Part shown: in pieces, positions 27,223-35,780 of the stretch
How the letters are laid out: every line of letters begins with the position of its first letter
Numbering within the stretch: position 1 is the first letter of the stretch
Program-made: the position numbers and the translations under genes
Assembly (NCBI GenBank): GCA_001829185.1
Contig: MIAR01000042.1
Coordinates: 1-54,963, forward strand
Length of the DNA stretch: 54,963 bases
Reading direction: 5' to 3'
Source of the DNA: Spirochaetes bacterium GWB1_60_80
GTDB lineage: Bacteria; Spirochaetota; Spirochaetia; Treponematales; UBA12059
The notes under the pieces: model-generated
Told to the model about the DNA's origin: nothing
Seen by the model: only the letters and a program-made list of their open reading frames with translations
Database searches by the model: none

Positions 27223-28482
27223 ATGAAAACCACTTCATTAGCCTCCCAGTATAAGGACATCGGCGCGGATGCCTTCCCGGTCAGCCTGGAAATCGTTTTT
27301 CGCGACCAGACCGGCCAGGCCACCAGCCTGCGCTACCAAAAAGTCGAGTGGCTGGTCGATGGCCAGCGCCGCGGCCTGCGTTACGGCGAGAATCCGGATC
27401 AGAGCGCCGCCTTATACGCGCCGGTCGGCGGCAATATCAGCCTGGCCGACGGCAGCCTGATCCAGGCCGACGGCGGGCTGGTGACCAGCGCCGAGCTGCT
27501 CCAGTTCGGCAAGCATCCTGGCAAGACCAACCTGACCGACGTCGACGCCGCCCTCAATATCCTGCGCTACTTGATGGACAAACCGGCCTGCGCCATCATG
27601 AAGCATAACAATCCGTCGGGCGTGGCCGTATCCGGCAGCTTGGCCGAGGCTTACCACGAGGCCTATTTTGCCGACCGGGTGGCCGCCTTCGGCGGCGCCG
27701 TGGTGCTCAACCGCGAGCTCGACCTGGTTACGGCCGCGGCCATCGCTGAGGCTTATTGCGAGGTGGTGGCCGCGCCGGCCTTTGCGCCGGGGGTTCTGGA
27801 AATTTTTGCCCGCAAGAAGAATCTGCGCGTCATGTGCCTGCCCAATATCGCCAAGCTAGCCAGCTACGCCCCCGTCCGCAATATCGAGTTTAAGACCTTG
27901 CTGGACGGCGGCTGCGTTGCCCAGCTGTCCTTCGTTTCGGCCATCCGCGCCGCCGCCGACCTCCTGCCGGCCGAAACCACGTATAAGGATAGGCTGTACT
28001 GCGTCCAGCGCCAACCAACCGAGGCCGAGCTGGCCGACATGCTGTTCGGCTGGGCGGTGGAATGCGGCGTCACCAGCAACTCGGTCATCTTTGTCAAGGA
28101 TGGCCGGACGGTGGGCATTGGCACCGGCGAGCAAGACCGAGTGGGCGTGGCCGAGATCGCGGTCTATAAGGCCCTGCGCAAGCTGGAGGATCGGCTGTGC
28201 TGGGAACGTTACGGCCAGGCCTGGAACGAGTGGCACAGCGATCCGGCCGCCAAGTCCGCCCTGTCCGCCGAGGCGCACCAGCGCCAGGGCGGACTGCCCG
28301 GCTCGGTCATGGTATCCGACGCCTTTTTCCCCTTCCGGGACGGCCTGCTGGTCGGCGTGGAGCAGGGCGTGCGGGCGGTGCTGCAGCCCGGCGGCTCGTT
28401 GCGCGACTGGGATGTCATCCAGGCTTGTAATGAGCGCGGCGTCGCCATGAAATTTACCGGCCAGCGTTGTTTCCGGCACTGA
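27223..28482 (+). CDS. stand-alone AICAR transformylase (PurH C-terminal domain)
   Basis: 419 residues matching the transformylase half of PurH, which formylates AICAR with 10-formyl-tetrahydrofolate. Visible motifs: LRYGENPDQSAALY near residue 55, the active-site KHNNPSGVA near residue 127, and SDAFFPFRDG and the ending AMKFTGQRCFRH near the C-terminus. The cyclohydrolase half is separate at 3475-4152, about 23 kb away, and FolD (5009-5890) makes its cofactor. The frame opens at 27199, overlapping the phosphatase stop, but the ATG at 27223 after GGTGG gives the more natural N-terminus. Downstream is a promoter for an unrelated small membrane protein. Confidence 0.92.
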   Translation: MKTTSLASQYKDIGADAFPVSLEIVFRDQTGQATSLRYQKVEWLVDGQRRGLRYGENPDQSAALYAPVGGNISLADGSLIQADGGLVTSAELLQFGKHPGKTNLTDVDAALNILRYLMDKPACAIMKHNNPSGVAVSGSLAEAYHEAYFADRVAAFGGAVVLNRELDLVTAAAIAEAYCEVVAAPAFAPGVLEIFARKKNLRVMCLPNIAKLASYAPVRNIEFKTLLDGGCVAQLSFVSAIRAAADLLPAETTYKDRLYCVQRQPTEAELADMLFGWAVECGVTSNSVIFVKDGRTVGIGTGEQDRVGVAEIAVYKALRKLEDRLCWERYGQAWNEWHSDPAAKSALSAEAHQRQGGLPGSVMVSDAFFPFRDGLLVGVEQGVRAVLQPGGSLRDWDVIQACNERGVAMKFTGQRCFRH

Positions 28483-28519
28483 GAAAGCGCGCCCTGGGCA
28501 TAACTTTCCCGCAAAGCGG

Positions 28520-28548
28520 TTTACGTTTGGCGGAATTGTTGGTATATT
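28520..28548 (+). promoter_or_regulatory. promoter of the small membrane protein gene
   Basis: -35 TTTACG (28520-28525), a 17-base spacer and -10 TATATT (28543-28548). Transcription would start near 28555, leaving a leader of about 90 bases. That leader contains a short inverted repeat (CGTTGA to TCAACG), and GAGGAGG stands just before the ATG at 28645. Confidence 0.5.
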
Positions 28549-28644
28549 TACGCTGACCGTCGTTGACCCGCCGCCTGATAAAGTATCAACGGCCGCTTCG
28601 CCGTCAGGGATTACGCCGGCGACGGAATAGTAGAGGAGGAATCT

Positions 28645-29001
28645 ATGTCAGACAATTACCCGGTATCGGCCGAAGTGGTGCGCAAGTATGGCTTGCGCGG
28701 TTTTTTCGGTAGCGCGGCTGGAGCCGGCATGCTCGTGGTCACCGCCCTGGTTGGCAATCCGATCGGCGCGGCCATCCTGGGCGGCGTCTTCACCCTGACC
28801 GGCGTGGTAGGCTTGATCCGCAACAAGCAGAACACCAAGCTGGCTAACGGCCTACTCATCGGCGCCGGCGTGCTGGGTTTGGCCACCTTGATCCTCCCGG
28901 GCGCCGTCAGTGGCCTGGCCTTGGTCAGCGGACTAGGCTTGATCGGCTTTGGTATCTTTAACTTCATCAAATTCTCGCGCGGGCTCAAGTCGCGTTCCTA
29001 A
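28645..29001 (+). CDS. small glycine-rich membrane protein of unknown function
   Basis: 118 residues, not recognised. After about 20 polar residues come three or four hydrophobic, Gly/Ala-rich helices: about 20-36, 40-57, 66-82 and 85-105. A short charged loop, RNKQNTK, separates the second and third helices. The Gly spacing resembles tightly packed membrane helices. A strong ribosome site (GAGGAGGAATCT before the ATG) and its own promoter suggest substantial expression. It stands alone between the AICAR transformylase and a repeat preceding miaB. Confidence 0.75.
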   Translation: MSDNYPVSAEVVRKYGLRGFFGSAAGAGMLVVTALVGNPIGAAILGGVFTLTGVVGLIRNKQNTKLANGLLIGAGVLGLATLILPGAVSGLALVSGLGLIGFGIFNFIKFSRGLKSRS

Positions 29002-29067
29002 GTATCCGCCGCCGGCCGCTTTGCGCTCAGCGATCCGCGATGGGTCGCTGTTTTTATGTGCGCCCGG

Positions 29068-29126
29068 CAGGGTATTGAAAAACGCGGATGCGGCTTTTCA
29101 ATACTTCAAAAGCCGGTACAATTACG
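29068..29126. repeat. second, partial copy of the hairpin repeat
   Basis: These 59 bases match the reverse complement of 8550-8608 with only two differences. In the earlier copy the stem reads GTGTTGAAAA/TTTTCAACAC; here it reads GTATTGAAAA/TTTTCAATAC. The two substitutions face each other, so base pairing is kept. The repeat ends 14 bases before the miaB start and must be part of the miaB leader or promoter region. Confidence 0.8.
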
Positions 29127-29140
29127 CTAGATAGGAGCTT

Positions 29141-30553
29141 ATGCAGTATTTTTTCGAGACCTATGGATGCCAGATGAACAAGGCTGAATCGGCGGCGCTG
29201 GAGAATTGCCTGCAGGAACGCGGCTGGGCGGCGGCTGCGCAACCAGAGGCGGCCGATCTGGTAGTCATTAATACCTGTTCGGTGCGCCTAACGGCCGAGA
29301 ACCGGGCCTGGGGTCGGATTTCCCATTTCGCCGCGCTCAAGAAGCAGCGCGCCTTCATTATGGTAGTCACCGGCTGCATGGCGGAGCGTCTCAAAGAGGC
29401 CATGCGCCAGAAGCAGCCGGCTATCGACTATGTCCTCGGCAATTTTCAGAAACAGGCCTTCGGGTTGATCATCGACGCCGCCGCCCAGGGACGGGTACTG
29501 GCCGCCGTTGAGGAGAGCCCGCGTTTCGTATTCGCCAGTCGCCACGAAGAAAGCGGTTCTTTTAAGGCCTTCGTGCCGATCATGCACGGCTGCAACAATT
29601 TCTGCTCGTACTGCATCGTGCCGTACGTGCGCGGACGGGAAATATCGCGCCACCCCTTGGCCATTTTAGCGGAGCTGGACCGGATGGCCGAACACCAGGT
29701 GCGCGAAGTGACCTTGTTGGGCCAGAATGTCAATTCCTATTGCTGGCAGGACGGTTTTAGTCAGATCACTGGCGACCAACTGTCAGGCCAGGCGCCCGAC
29801 CAGGCGGGTGGCCAGCGGACGGCCGCCCAGGCCGACCTGCGGCAGCGCCTGGCCAACGGCCCGCTTGACTTTCCGGGTCTCCTGGACTGGCTGGCCCAGT
29901 CCCTGGCCGGCCGCGGTATTGGCCGCATTCGTTTCGTCTCCAGCCATCCTAAGGATCTGTCGGACGCCACCATCGCCGTCCTGGCCGCGCACCCGGTTTT
30001 CGCCCGCCATATCCACCTCTGCGTCCAGCATGGCTCTGACCGGGTGCTGGCCGCCATGAACCGGCAGTACAGCGTCCAAAGCTACCGCGACCTGGTGGCG
30101 CGCGTCCGCGCTCAGTTGCCCGATGTGTCGCTGTCGACCGATATTCTGGTGGGCTTTCCCGGCGAGACCGAAGCTGATCTGGAGGCTACCCTCGATTTAC
30201 TGCGTGACCTGCGCTTTGCCTATGCTTACATGTATTTTTTCAATCCGCGCGAGGGGACGCCGGCCGCCGCCATGCCGGGCCAGCTGTCCACCGCGGTCAA
30301 GAAGGAACGGCTGGCCCGGGTCATCGAATTGCAGCGCGATATTAGCCGCCAGGTGATGCGCGCCAGCCTGGGGCGGATATTCCCCGTCCTGGTCGAGTCG
30401 ACCTCGCGCAAGAGCGACAGCGAAGTGCTGGGCCGGACCGAACAGGATATGATGGCGGTCTTTCCCGGTGAGGCGCGTCTGGTTGGCAGTTTCGTGAACG
30501 TCCGGTTGGACAGCTTGCGTGGCAATACATTTAAGGCTACACTGGTATCGTAG
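29141..30553 (+). CDS. miaB: tRNA-2-methylthio-N6-dimethylallyladenosine synthase
   Basis: A 470-residue radical SAM methylthiotransferase that modifies A37 of tRNAs reading U-starting codons. The N-terminal UPF0004 domain has its three cluster cysteines (YGCQMN at C10, NTCS near 46, TGCMAER near 80). The radical SAM motif CNNFCSYCIVPYVRGRE lies near residues 150-166, and a C-terminal TRAM domain ends the protein (EVLGRTEQDM, then VGSFVNVRL). An insert of about 30 residues rich in Gln and Gly near 205-235 is longer than usual. AGGAG precedes the ATG by 5 bases. A structured repeat lies immediately upstream; a LapA-like gene follows. Confidence 0.93.
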   Translation: MQYFFETYGCQMNKAESAALENCLQERGWAAAAQPEAADLVVINTCSVRLTAENRAWGRISHFAALKKQRAFIMVVTGCMAERLKEAMRQKQPAIDYVLGNFQKQAFGLIIDAAAQGRVLAAVEESPRFVFASRHEESGSFKAFVPIMHGCNNFCSYCIVPYVRGREISRHPLAILAELDRMAEHQVREVTLLGQNVNSYCWQDGFSQITGDQLSGQAPDQAGGQRTAAQADLRQRLANGPLDFPGLLDWLAQSLAGRGIGRIRFVSSHPKDLSDATIAVLAAHPVFARHIHLCVQHGSDRVLAAMNRQYSVQSYRDLVARVRAQLPDVSLSTDILVGFPGETEADLEATLDLLRDLRFAYAYMYFFNPREGTPAAAMPGQLSTAVKKERLARVIELQRDISRQVMRASLGRIFPVLVESTSRKSDSEVLGRTEQDMMAVFPGEARLVGSFVNVRLDSLRGNTFKATLVS

Positions 30554-30601
30554 GCCAGCCCTGTCGGCGCCTGCTCGATCTTGCACGGCAAGGAGTGCGT
30601 C

Positions 30602-30982
30602 ATGCCCCGGAAATTGTTGGTCCTGATCCTGATTATGTCGTTGCTGCTGGTTTTTTTCGGCTTCAACCTCGAGAACCGGAGCGACGTATCCTTGGTGTTC
30701 TTTACCTTCACCAACGTGCCGGTGGTGCTTACCTTACTGGTGGCCTTTTTGTTGGGCTTGGTGGTGGCTTTTTTCATCAGCCTGGGACGAGGTCAGCACC
30801 GCGGGACCAAGCCTACCTCGTCGGCCAACGGGCAGGCTTCCGGTCGCCAGTTGACGGCGGCCGGTGACGAAGCCTTCAAGCCTGAGGCGGCTTCCGTATC
30901 GGATCCCGGGGCGACTCCTCAGCCAGTTCCCACCCCAGCCCCAGTGTCCCGCCGCCGCCGGGGCAAGATTCAACCAGACTGA
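30602..30982 (+). CDS. LapA/DUF1049-family membrane protein
   Basis: 126 residues with two hydrophobic helices (about 4-22 and 38-61) joined by the short NLENRSDVSLVFF loop typical of the LapA family (lipopolysaccharide assembly protein A domain). A disordered tail rich in Pro, Ala and Ser follows, ending in a basic patch (SRRRRGK). The frame is open 7 codons earlier, but AAGGAG lies 6 bases from the ATG at 30602. It sits between miaB and a SPOR-domain gene that starts 5 bases after its stop. Role in spirochaetes unknown. Confidence 0.8.
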   Translation: MPRKLLVLILIMSLLLVFFGFNLENRSDVSLVFFTFTNVPVVLTLLVAFLLGLVVAFFISLGRGQHRGTKPTSSANGQASGRQLTAAGDEAFKPEAASVSDPGATPQPVPTPAPVSRRRRGKIQPD

Positions 30983-30987
30983 AGCGG

Positions 30988-32043
30988 ATGTTTTTTTCTG
31001 GCTACAATCTCAAATTGATTGGCCTGGTGCTGTGTTTTGCCCTCGTTCCGGCCCTGGCCGCCCAGGCCTGGCCCGACCGGGCAACCATCGCCGCTATGGC
31101 CGCCCGTCCCGACTTTGTCCAGCAGGTTATGGCCTTACTCAGTCGCGAGCGCGATCCGGCCACCCTTCTGGATATCCTTGACCAGATGGTCGGCCTGGCC
31201 TTGAACCCGGCCGACGGGCAGCGTTTACGGCGGGAAAAAGCTCTGATGCTTGAATTGCTGGGTAACTGGCAGGCCGCCGCCTCGGCCTGGGAACTAGCCT
31301 GGCAGACCCAGCCCCAGACCGCTGCCCTCGATTGCCTGGCGGCCGCCGCGACAGCCTGGCTCAACGGCGGCCATCCCGACAAGGCCTTGGACCTGGCGCA
31401 GCGGCTGCTGGATCGCTTGCCGGCAGCCCCGCTGGCGGCCCGGGCGCACATCATCATGGGTTGGGCGCATTATATGCAAGCTGATCTGCCCGGCGCTATG
31501 GCCAAGGCGGTATTCATCCTGGCTCTCAACGACGCCGGCAGCCGGCTGGCGGCGCTGGAACTGGCCATAGCCGCCGGGACTCCAGCCGAGCGCGAAGCCT
31601 GGCAGCGGGTGCTGCGCGCCGAGTATGGTGAAAGGCCGGCATCCACCTGGCCAGCCATGCCCTATATGCTGCAGGGGCTGGAAAGCTTCAGCCGACAACC
31701 GGCCGCCCCAGCTGTCACTGCCCAGCCCGCGCCGAGCGCGTCGGGGAACCCAGCGGCGGCCAGCCAAGCCGCCAGTGCCACCGGCCAAGCTACCAGTGCC
31801 GCCGGCACGGTGGCTAGCCCAGTGCTTTTTTATCAGGTCGGAGCCTTTAGCAGCCAGGCCAATGCCGAGGACGCGTTGCAGCGTTTGCAAGCCGCTGGTT
31901 TCAGCGGCTTGCAAGTTCAGCGCAGCCGGGGAACTACTATGGTCATTCTGGTATATGTCGCGGCCGGCGTCGATCCGGCCCGGACTTTGCTAGCCTTGAA
32001 GGATGCCGGTTTCGAGGCTTGGCCGCTGATCAGTGTGCCCTGA
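30988..32043 (+). CDS. exported TPR/SPOR-domain protein
   Basis: 351 residues. A signal peptide-like N-terminus (hydrophobic to about residue 26, with a possible cleavage site after Ala-Gln-Ala) is followed by TPR-like helices (about 30-225), an Ala/Ser/Gln-rich linker (about 235-275) and a C-terminal SPOR domain (about 278-350, beginning FYQVGAFSSQANAEDALQRL). SPOR domains bind denuded peptidoglycan, so the protein probably acts in the periplasm at the cell wall or division site. It is likely cotranscribed with the LapA-like gene (5-base gap). Its stop and that of the opposing pallilysin-like gene overlap in the palindrome TGACTCA (32041-32047). Confidence 0.85.
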   Translation: MFFSGYNLKLIGLVLCFALVPALAAQAWPDRATIAAMAARPDFVQQVMALLSRERDPATLLDILDQMVGLALNPADGQRLRREKALMLELLGNWQAAASAWELAWQTQPQTAALDCLAAAATAWLNGGHPDKALDLAQRLLDRLPAAPLAARAHIIMGWAHYMQADLPGAMAKAVFILALNDAGSRLAALELAIAAGTPAEREAWQRVLRAEYGERPASTWPAMPYMLQGLESFSRQPAAPAVTAQPAPSASGNPAAASQAASATGQATSAAGTVASPVLFYQVGAFSSQANAEDALQRLQAAGFSGLQVQRSRGTTMVILVYVAAGVDPARTLLALKDAGFEAWPLISVP

Positions 32044-32044
32044 C

Positions 32045-33568
32045 TCAATTCTGACCGATAGCTTGTTCGAAGCTGAGCGACGCCTGGTTGCTGGCGGTCC
32101 AGCCATCGATAGTCAGATCGATCGGCTGCAATTTCAGGAGACGCAGGCGCTGACCAGATCGCTCCACTTCTTCGATGGTGATGAGGTAATTCTGCCGTAG
32201 AGGCGCCGCTGAATCAGACACGGTTTGCAGGTTGAGGATATTGCCGCCCGCCAGCTGCCCTAGGTTGTACACGCCAAGGCTTTCACGTTCGTTCATGGCC
32301 AGTCGAAAGCCGGTTTCTTCGAATTCCAGCTGGTCTCCGTCCTGGTTCTGCCAGCTGCCTTGCAGCAGCCTATTCTGCAGCAGGGAAGCCATGGCCGGAA
32401 GGCGTTGCAGGCTCGTCATCATGTCCGGCGGCAGTTGACGGTAGCTGCCATTCCAGGTCCGCCCGATATCGATTTTGATGCGCATGTCCTGGAAGACCCG
32501 GACGTCGATACTACTGCTGGAAGCGAGCTCCACATTAATCAGGCGCCGCAGGTTGCGGACCGATTGGTTTTGGCAGGCGAGGTACAAGCCATAGCGGGTG
32601 GGGTTGGAGCTGTTCCAGTCCATGACTTCCACGGAATCGGTGGTGGCAAACAGGATGGTTTGGCTGTCGGCTTGGAAGACCAGGAAAAGCCCTTCTGCCG
32701 ATAGAGGATCGGCGCTTTCTTTATACCAGACGCCATCCAAGAAAGCGCTGAAGGTTTCGGTTGTGCCGTCGAGTATCTGGCTGGCCAGCAATTCCTCGAT
32801 CCGGGTTCCCGGTATCCGTTCCTCGCGGCTGGCGTTGTAAATTTGGGCTTCCTCGTCCCAGCGCCAGGTTTCCTTAAGCTGATCCAGCTGGTTGCTACTG
32901 GCTTGGTCGCGCCGCCAGACGGCGACGTTGAAGCTTTGTTCGCTGGCAATACCCAATTTGTAACTTTCGCTGCGTTCGACTTCCTCGATCAGGATACTGT
33001 CGGCGCTGGCCGCGAAGATGGGCGTGAAGGAGTACGTGGCGTCCTGGTTCAGGCCGGCGGTTTGCCGGAAGATTATCATCGTCTGTTCATTACGCTCGTT
33101 CATGCCGATGCACACCAGGCTGAGTCCGTGGTCGCCGATGATGTCAACGACATGCAGCTGGAAGGTGCGCAGCTTGGTGGCCAGGGTAACGCCTTCCCAG
33201 ATACGCAGCCATTGTCGCTGAAGGCGGGAGTAACTGGCCGCGATGATGCGCAGGTAGCCGAAGGGATCGTTGGCATCCCGCACCACCAGCAATTGGCTGT
33301 CCTCAAGGCCGCTGGCCTCGAGCTTGACAGAATAGAGATCGAGTAGCGTTTCACCGCTGCGTAGATTGACCGCGCTACTCAGTCGGGTGGCCGGTTCGCC
33401 ATCGCCAGCGTTGGCCGTTTCCGCGCCGCCAGCCACCAGGGTACGATACCGGACTGGCTCGATAGCCTCGTTGGCGTTGTTTCGGGCCGAAAAATATAGG
33501 TACAAGCCAAGCCCGGCACTAGCCAGGATGATGCCGATGAAGAAAAGCGGTTGCGTATATCGTTTCAT
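32045..33568 (-). CDS. treponemal membrane-anchored protein, pallilysin-related by context
   Basis: 507 residues: one membrane helix (about 8-28) and a large extracytoplasmic part with mostly beta-type sequence. I do not recognise a domain with certainty. The position next to a VWA protein and cfpA resembles, from memory, the TP0751 (pallilysin) to TP0748 order of Treponema pallidum, and longer pallilysin-related proteins are annotated in other treponemes. No HExxH metalloprotease motif was found, so protease activity should not be assumed. The ATG at 33568 has AGGA 6 bases upstream and puts the helix at the N-terminus; the frame is open to 33688. It is third in a minus-strand operon after the VWA and DHH genes. 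Confidence 0.6.
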   Translation of the reverse strand: MKRYTQPLFFIGIILASAGLGLYLYFSARNNANEAIEPVRYRTLVAGGAETANAGDGEPATRLSSAVNLRSGETLLDLYSVKLEASGLEDSQLLVVRDANDPFGYLRIIAASYSRLQRQWLRIWEGVTLATKLRTFQLHVVDIIGDHGLSLVCIGMNERNEQTMIIFRQTAGLNQDATYSFTPIFAASADSILIEEVERSESYKLGIASEQSFNVAVWRRDQASSNQLDQLKETWRWDEEAQIYNASREERIPGTRIEELLASQILDGTTETFSAFLDGVWYKESADPLSAEGLFLVFQADSQTILFATTDSVEVMDWNSSNPTRYGLYLACQNQSVRNLRRLINVELASSSSIDVRVFQDMRIKIDIGRTWNGSYRQLPPDMMTSLQRLPAMASLLQNRLLQGSWQNQDGDQLEFEETGFRLAMNERESLGVYNLGQLAGGNILNLQTVSDSAAPLRQNYLITIEEVERSGQRLRLLKLQPIDLTIDGWTASNQASLSFEQAIGQN

Positions 33569-33587
33569 GTGGTTCCTGGTATGCCTG

Positions 33588-34562
33588 TTAGAATAATCTC
33601 TGCAGCAAGGATAGCATTTTGGATTTGAGATCGGCAAGCGGGAGCGTCGACTTAAAGCCGGCGGCGTTCTTGTGTCCACCACCGCCAAAAGTTTGGGCGA
33701 TGGCCGCCACGTTTATCTGCCCCTTGGCGCGCAGCGAGCACCGAATTTGTTTGGCGTCCGTTTCTTTGAAGAGGATGGAGACGGCGACGCTTTTAGTCTG
33801 GAGGGGAATGTTGATCAGGTCTTCGGCATCAATGTAGCTTGCCCCACTCTGGATCAGGGTTTCCTGGGTCATGGTCTGGATGGCAATGCTGTTGTCACGG
33901 TGCAATTCCAGGGTGGAAAGGACGTTTTTCTTGAGGAGCAAGGCCTGGATAGACGAAGATTCGTATAACGCGGCGTGGACTTGTTCCGGTTGGACGCCTA
34001 GCGTCACCATTTCCATGGCCGCCTGGAAGGTTCCGGCCCGCGTTTTCGAGTAGGAAAAGGAACCGGTATCGTACACGATGCCGGCAAAGAGCGCCTTGGC
34101 CATATCGAGCTGCATTTCAATTCCCAGCGCCTTCAGGAGCTCAAAAATCAACTCGCAACAGGAGGAGGCTTCCATCACCGCGTAGCCGCTGATTTCCCGA
34201 CTGGCTTCTAATTCATGGTGGTCGATGATAAAAACCGGCAGTTTATGGGCTAGGGCGAAGGCCGCCACCTGCCCGGCGTAATGGATGTCGTTGGTATCGA
34301 GCAATACCAGGTGGGCGCTAGCCAGCCAGGGCAGGCTGTCGCCGCATTGGCCAATGGTCTGGATGAGATCTTGGGGGTCGATAAAACTGTACTTGGCCGA
34401 ATAGGCGTCGCTGTTCAAGGCGACAGCCTGTTTGCCGAGGGCTGTCAGGCCGCGGCAGAGGGCGTATTGGGCTCCCAGTCCGTCGGCGTCGGGCGATTCG
34501 TGCGTCGAAATCAGGAAATGATCGTTTGATTGAAAGTAAGCCAGGGCCTCGTCAAAGCTCAC
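33588..34562 (-). CDS. DHH/DHHA1 phosphoesterase, NrnA-like
   Basis: A 324-residue DHH-family phosphoesterase of the NrnA type, which degrades nanoRNAs or cyclic-dinucleotide breakdown products (pGpG, pApA) and pAp. Motifs: STHESPDADGLG (H21, D25, D27), LLDTND near residue 88, IIDHHE (D114-H115-H116), GIVYDTGSF and the DHHA1 glycine motif FGGGGHKNAAGF near residue 300. It starts with GTG at 34562, 11 bases inside the upstream VWA gene, with AAGGAAG at a good distance, so translation is probably coupled. The family is well conserved; the exact substrate is not. Confidence 0.9.
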   Translation of the reverse strand: MSFDEALAYFQSNDHFLISTHESPDADGLGAQYALCRGLTALGKQAVALNSDAYSAKYSFIDPQDLIQTIGQCGDSLPWLASAHLVLLDTNDIHYAGQVAAFALAHKLPVFIIDHHELEASREISGYAVMEASSCCELIFELLKALGIEMQLDMAKALFAGIVYDTGSFSYSKTRAGTFQAAMEMVTLGVQPEQVHAALYESSSIQALLLKKNVLSTLELHRDNSIAIQTMTQETLIQSGASYIDAEDLINIPLQTKSVAVSILFKETDAKQIRCSLRAKGQINVAAIAQTFGGGGHKNAAGFKSTLPLADLKSKMLSLLQRLF

Positions 34563-35439
34563 TGCTTTCTTCCTTGGTTTTCCGCTTTGCCACCGGCCGG
34601 TTCTTGCGCAGCCGCAGAACTAGCCAGACAATAAGAACAAGCAGCAGGAGTGGTAGCAGAATGAACAAGAGGATGGCTAGGCTGGCTGGTTTTCGCGCCA
34701 TTCCAGAGGCTGTTTCCGCGCTCGTGGCGGTTTCCGTTTCACCGTAGGCCGCGATGGTTGGCTGACCGGTCAACGGATCGATCACGCCGGTCAGGGTGGT
34801 GCCGGTTGGCGCGCCGGGGAGGAGGCTGACCGGGCGGCTAGGCGGATTGCTGAGCAAGTCGTACAGGTAACGGGCGGAATCCTCGATAGCCTGGCGTTGG
34901 GGATGGCCGACAGTGATGACGCGATACAGGCCGCGATCAATCCGCCGCACATAGTCCAGCATATGATGCCGGAGTACATGGTCCTCGGCGTAGTACGGGG
35001 TTCCCGGCCGGGCCTCCTGGATTTCGTCGGTTATCAAGAGGACATATTTGGGGCGCTCGGGTTGCCCGCGTTCCAGCAAAATGGTGTCGATCAGGTCCAG
35101 GGCCAGACCGATGTCGGTGAAGCGTCCATCGGCTTGGACGGTCGCCAGGCTGCGAATTAGGCGCGCTTTGTCGGTCTGGCTGCCGATGGCCTCCTGCCAG
35201 ACGACCTCATGTTCGCCCCAGAATTTAACCAGGCAGACCCAATCGCCTGGTTCAACCAGGGCGCCGATAACATTTTGGGCGGTGAATTCGCGAGCCTCGC
35301 GTATCGGCGCGCCTTCCATGGATAGGGATACATCGAGTAGGATGAAAAAATCCACCGGGACGGATCTGGTTTCGGCGGACAGCAGGCTACTGCAAACGAT
35401 GAGTAGGAGTATGACCATCGCGGCTGACTTTCGCATCAT
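34552..35439 (-). CDS. VWA-domain membrane protein
   Basis: About 295 residues: a signal peptide (residues 1-22), a von Willebrand factor A domain with an intact metal site (LLDVSLSMEG, the DxSxS motif) to about 190, a linker, and a C-terminal membrane helix (about 255-278) followed by a basic tail. It is thus exported and anchored with the VWA domain outside. By gene order it may correspond to TP0750 of Treponema pallidum. Two adjacent ATGs, 35439 and 35436, follow AGGTGG; either could serve. A longer frame to 35664 lacks support and would bury the signal peptide. First gene of the minus-strand VWA/DHH/pallilysin-like operon. Confidence 0.82.
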   Translation of the reverse strand: MMRKSAAMVILLLIVCSSLLSAETRSVPVDFFILLDVSLSMEGAPIREAREFTAQNVIGALVEPGDWVCLVKFWGEHEVVWQEAIGSQTDKARLIRSLATVQADGRFTDIGLALDLIDTILLERGQPERPKYVLLITDEIQEARPGTPYYAEDHVLRHHMLDYVRRIDRGLYRVITVGHPQRQAIEDSARYLYDLLSNPPSRPVSLLPGAPTGTTLTGVIDPLTGQPTIAAYGETETATSAETASGMARKPASLAILLFILLPLLLLVLIVWLVLRLRKNRPVAKRKTKEESSEL

Positions 35440-35484
35440 CTGACCACCTGCTTGTACGGTAATGAATTGGCGATTCCTTAGATA

Positions 35485-35513
35485 ATAATGAACTATTTTT
35501 TGGCACTTGGCAA
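35485..35513 (-). promoter_or_regulatory. promoter of the VWA/DHH/pallilysin-like operon
   Basis: Read on the minus strand: -35 TTGCCA (35513-35508), a 17-base spacer and -10 CATTAT (35490-35485), about 46 bases before the VWA start. The -10 is only a 4 of 6 match, so this is a moderate candidate. Confidence 0.4.
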
Positions 35514-35714
35514 GCATGAATAATGCGATTGCCTTGAAAATCAACCGCTTGGTAGGCGGCTCAGGAGCTTGCCGAGCAGAGATGGCGCGAAGCCAGTAGG
35601 GAGACAGCGTTTGACTGGCCGTCACTTTATTATCTGAAAGAGTCGAAATTGCTGAAAATTGCATTTATCTACGATTATATGTAATAGTGCTACAAACAAA
35701 ATTTTAAAGAAGAC

Positions 35715-35742
35715 TTTACAATTTCACGATTCCTGATACTAT
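35715..35742 (+). promoter_or_regulatory. strong promoter of cfpA with extended -10
   Basis: -35 TTTACA (35715-35720), a 16-base spacer and -10 TACTAT (35737-35742) preceded by TGA, which makes an extended -10. Transcription would start near 35749. The short leader contains a small hairpin (ACAC-TTCGC-GTGT) directly before AAGGAG. High expression is expected for an abundant filament protein. Confidence 0.65.
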
Positions 35743-35780
35743 AGAGCCAAGAAACACACTTCGCGTGTAAGGAGAGATAC

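Larger units (their letters stand above)
35440..35780. other. divergent intergenic region between the VWA operon and cfpA
   Basis: This 341-base stretch is more AT-rich than its surroundings and contains no gene. A promoter facing left lies at 35485-35513 and one facing right at 35715-35742. A further possible right-facing pair, TTGCAT and TAATAG, was seen around 35655-35690. The middle (about 35540-35620) is GC-richer and shows only short inverted repeats that I could not interpret. Confidence 0.6.

Noticed and set aside
32041..32047. TGACTCA as a possible mobile-element end, since TGAGTCA also occurs near both window ends
   Set aside because: Here the palindrome is simply the two stop codons of convergent genes, so the short motif alone has little weight.
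32045..33568. Metalloprotease motif expected of a pallilysin
   Set aside because: No HExxH was found in the translated sequence, so no protease call is made.
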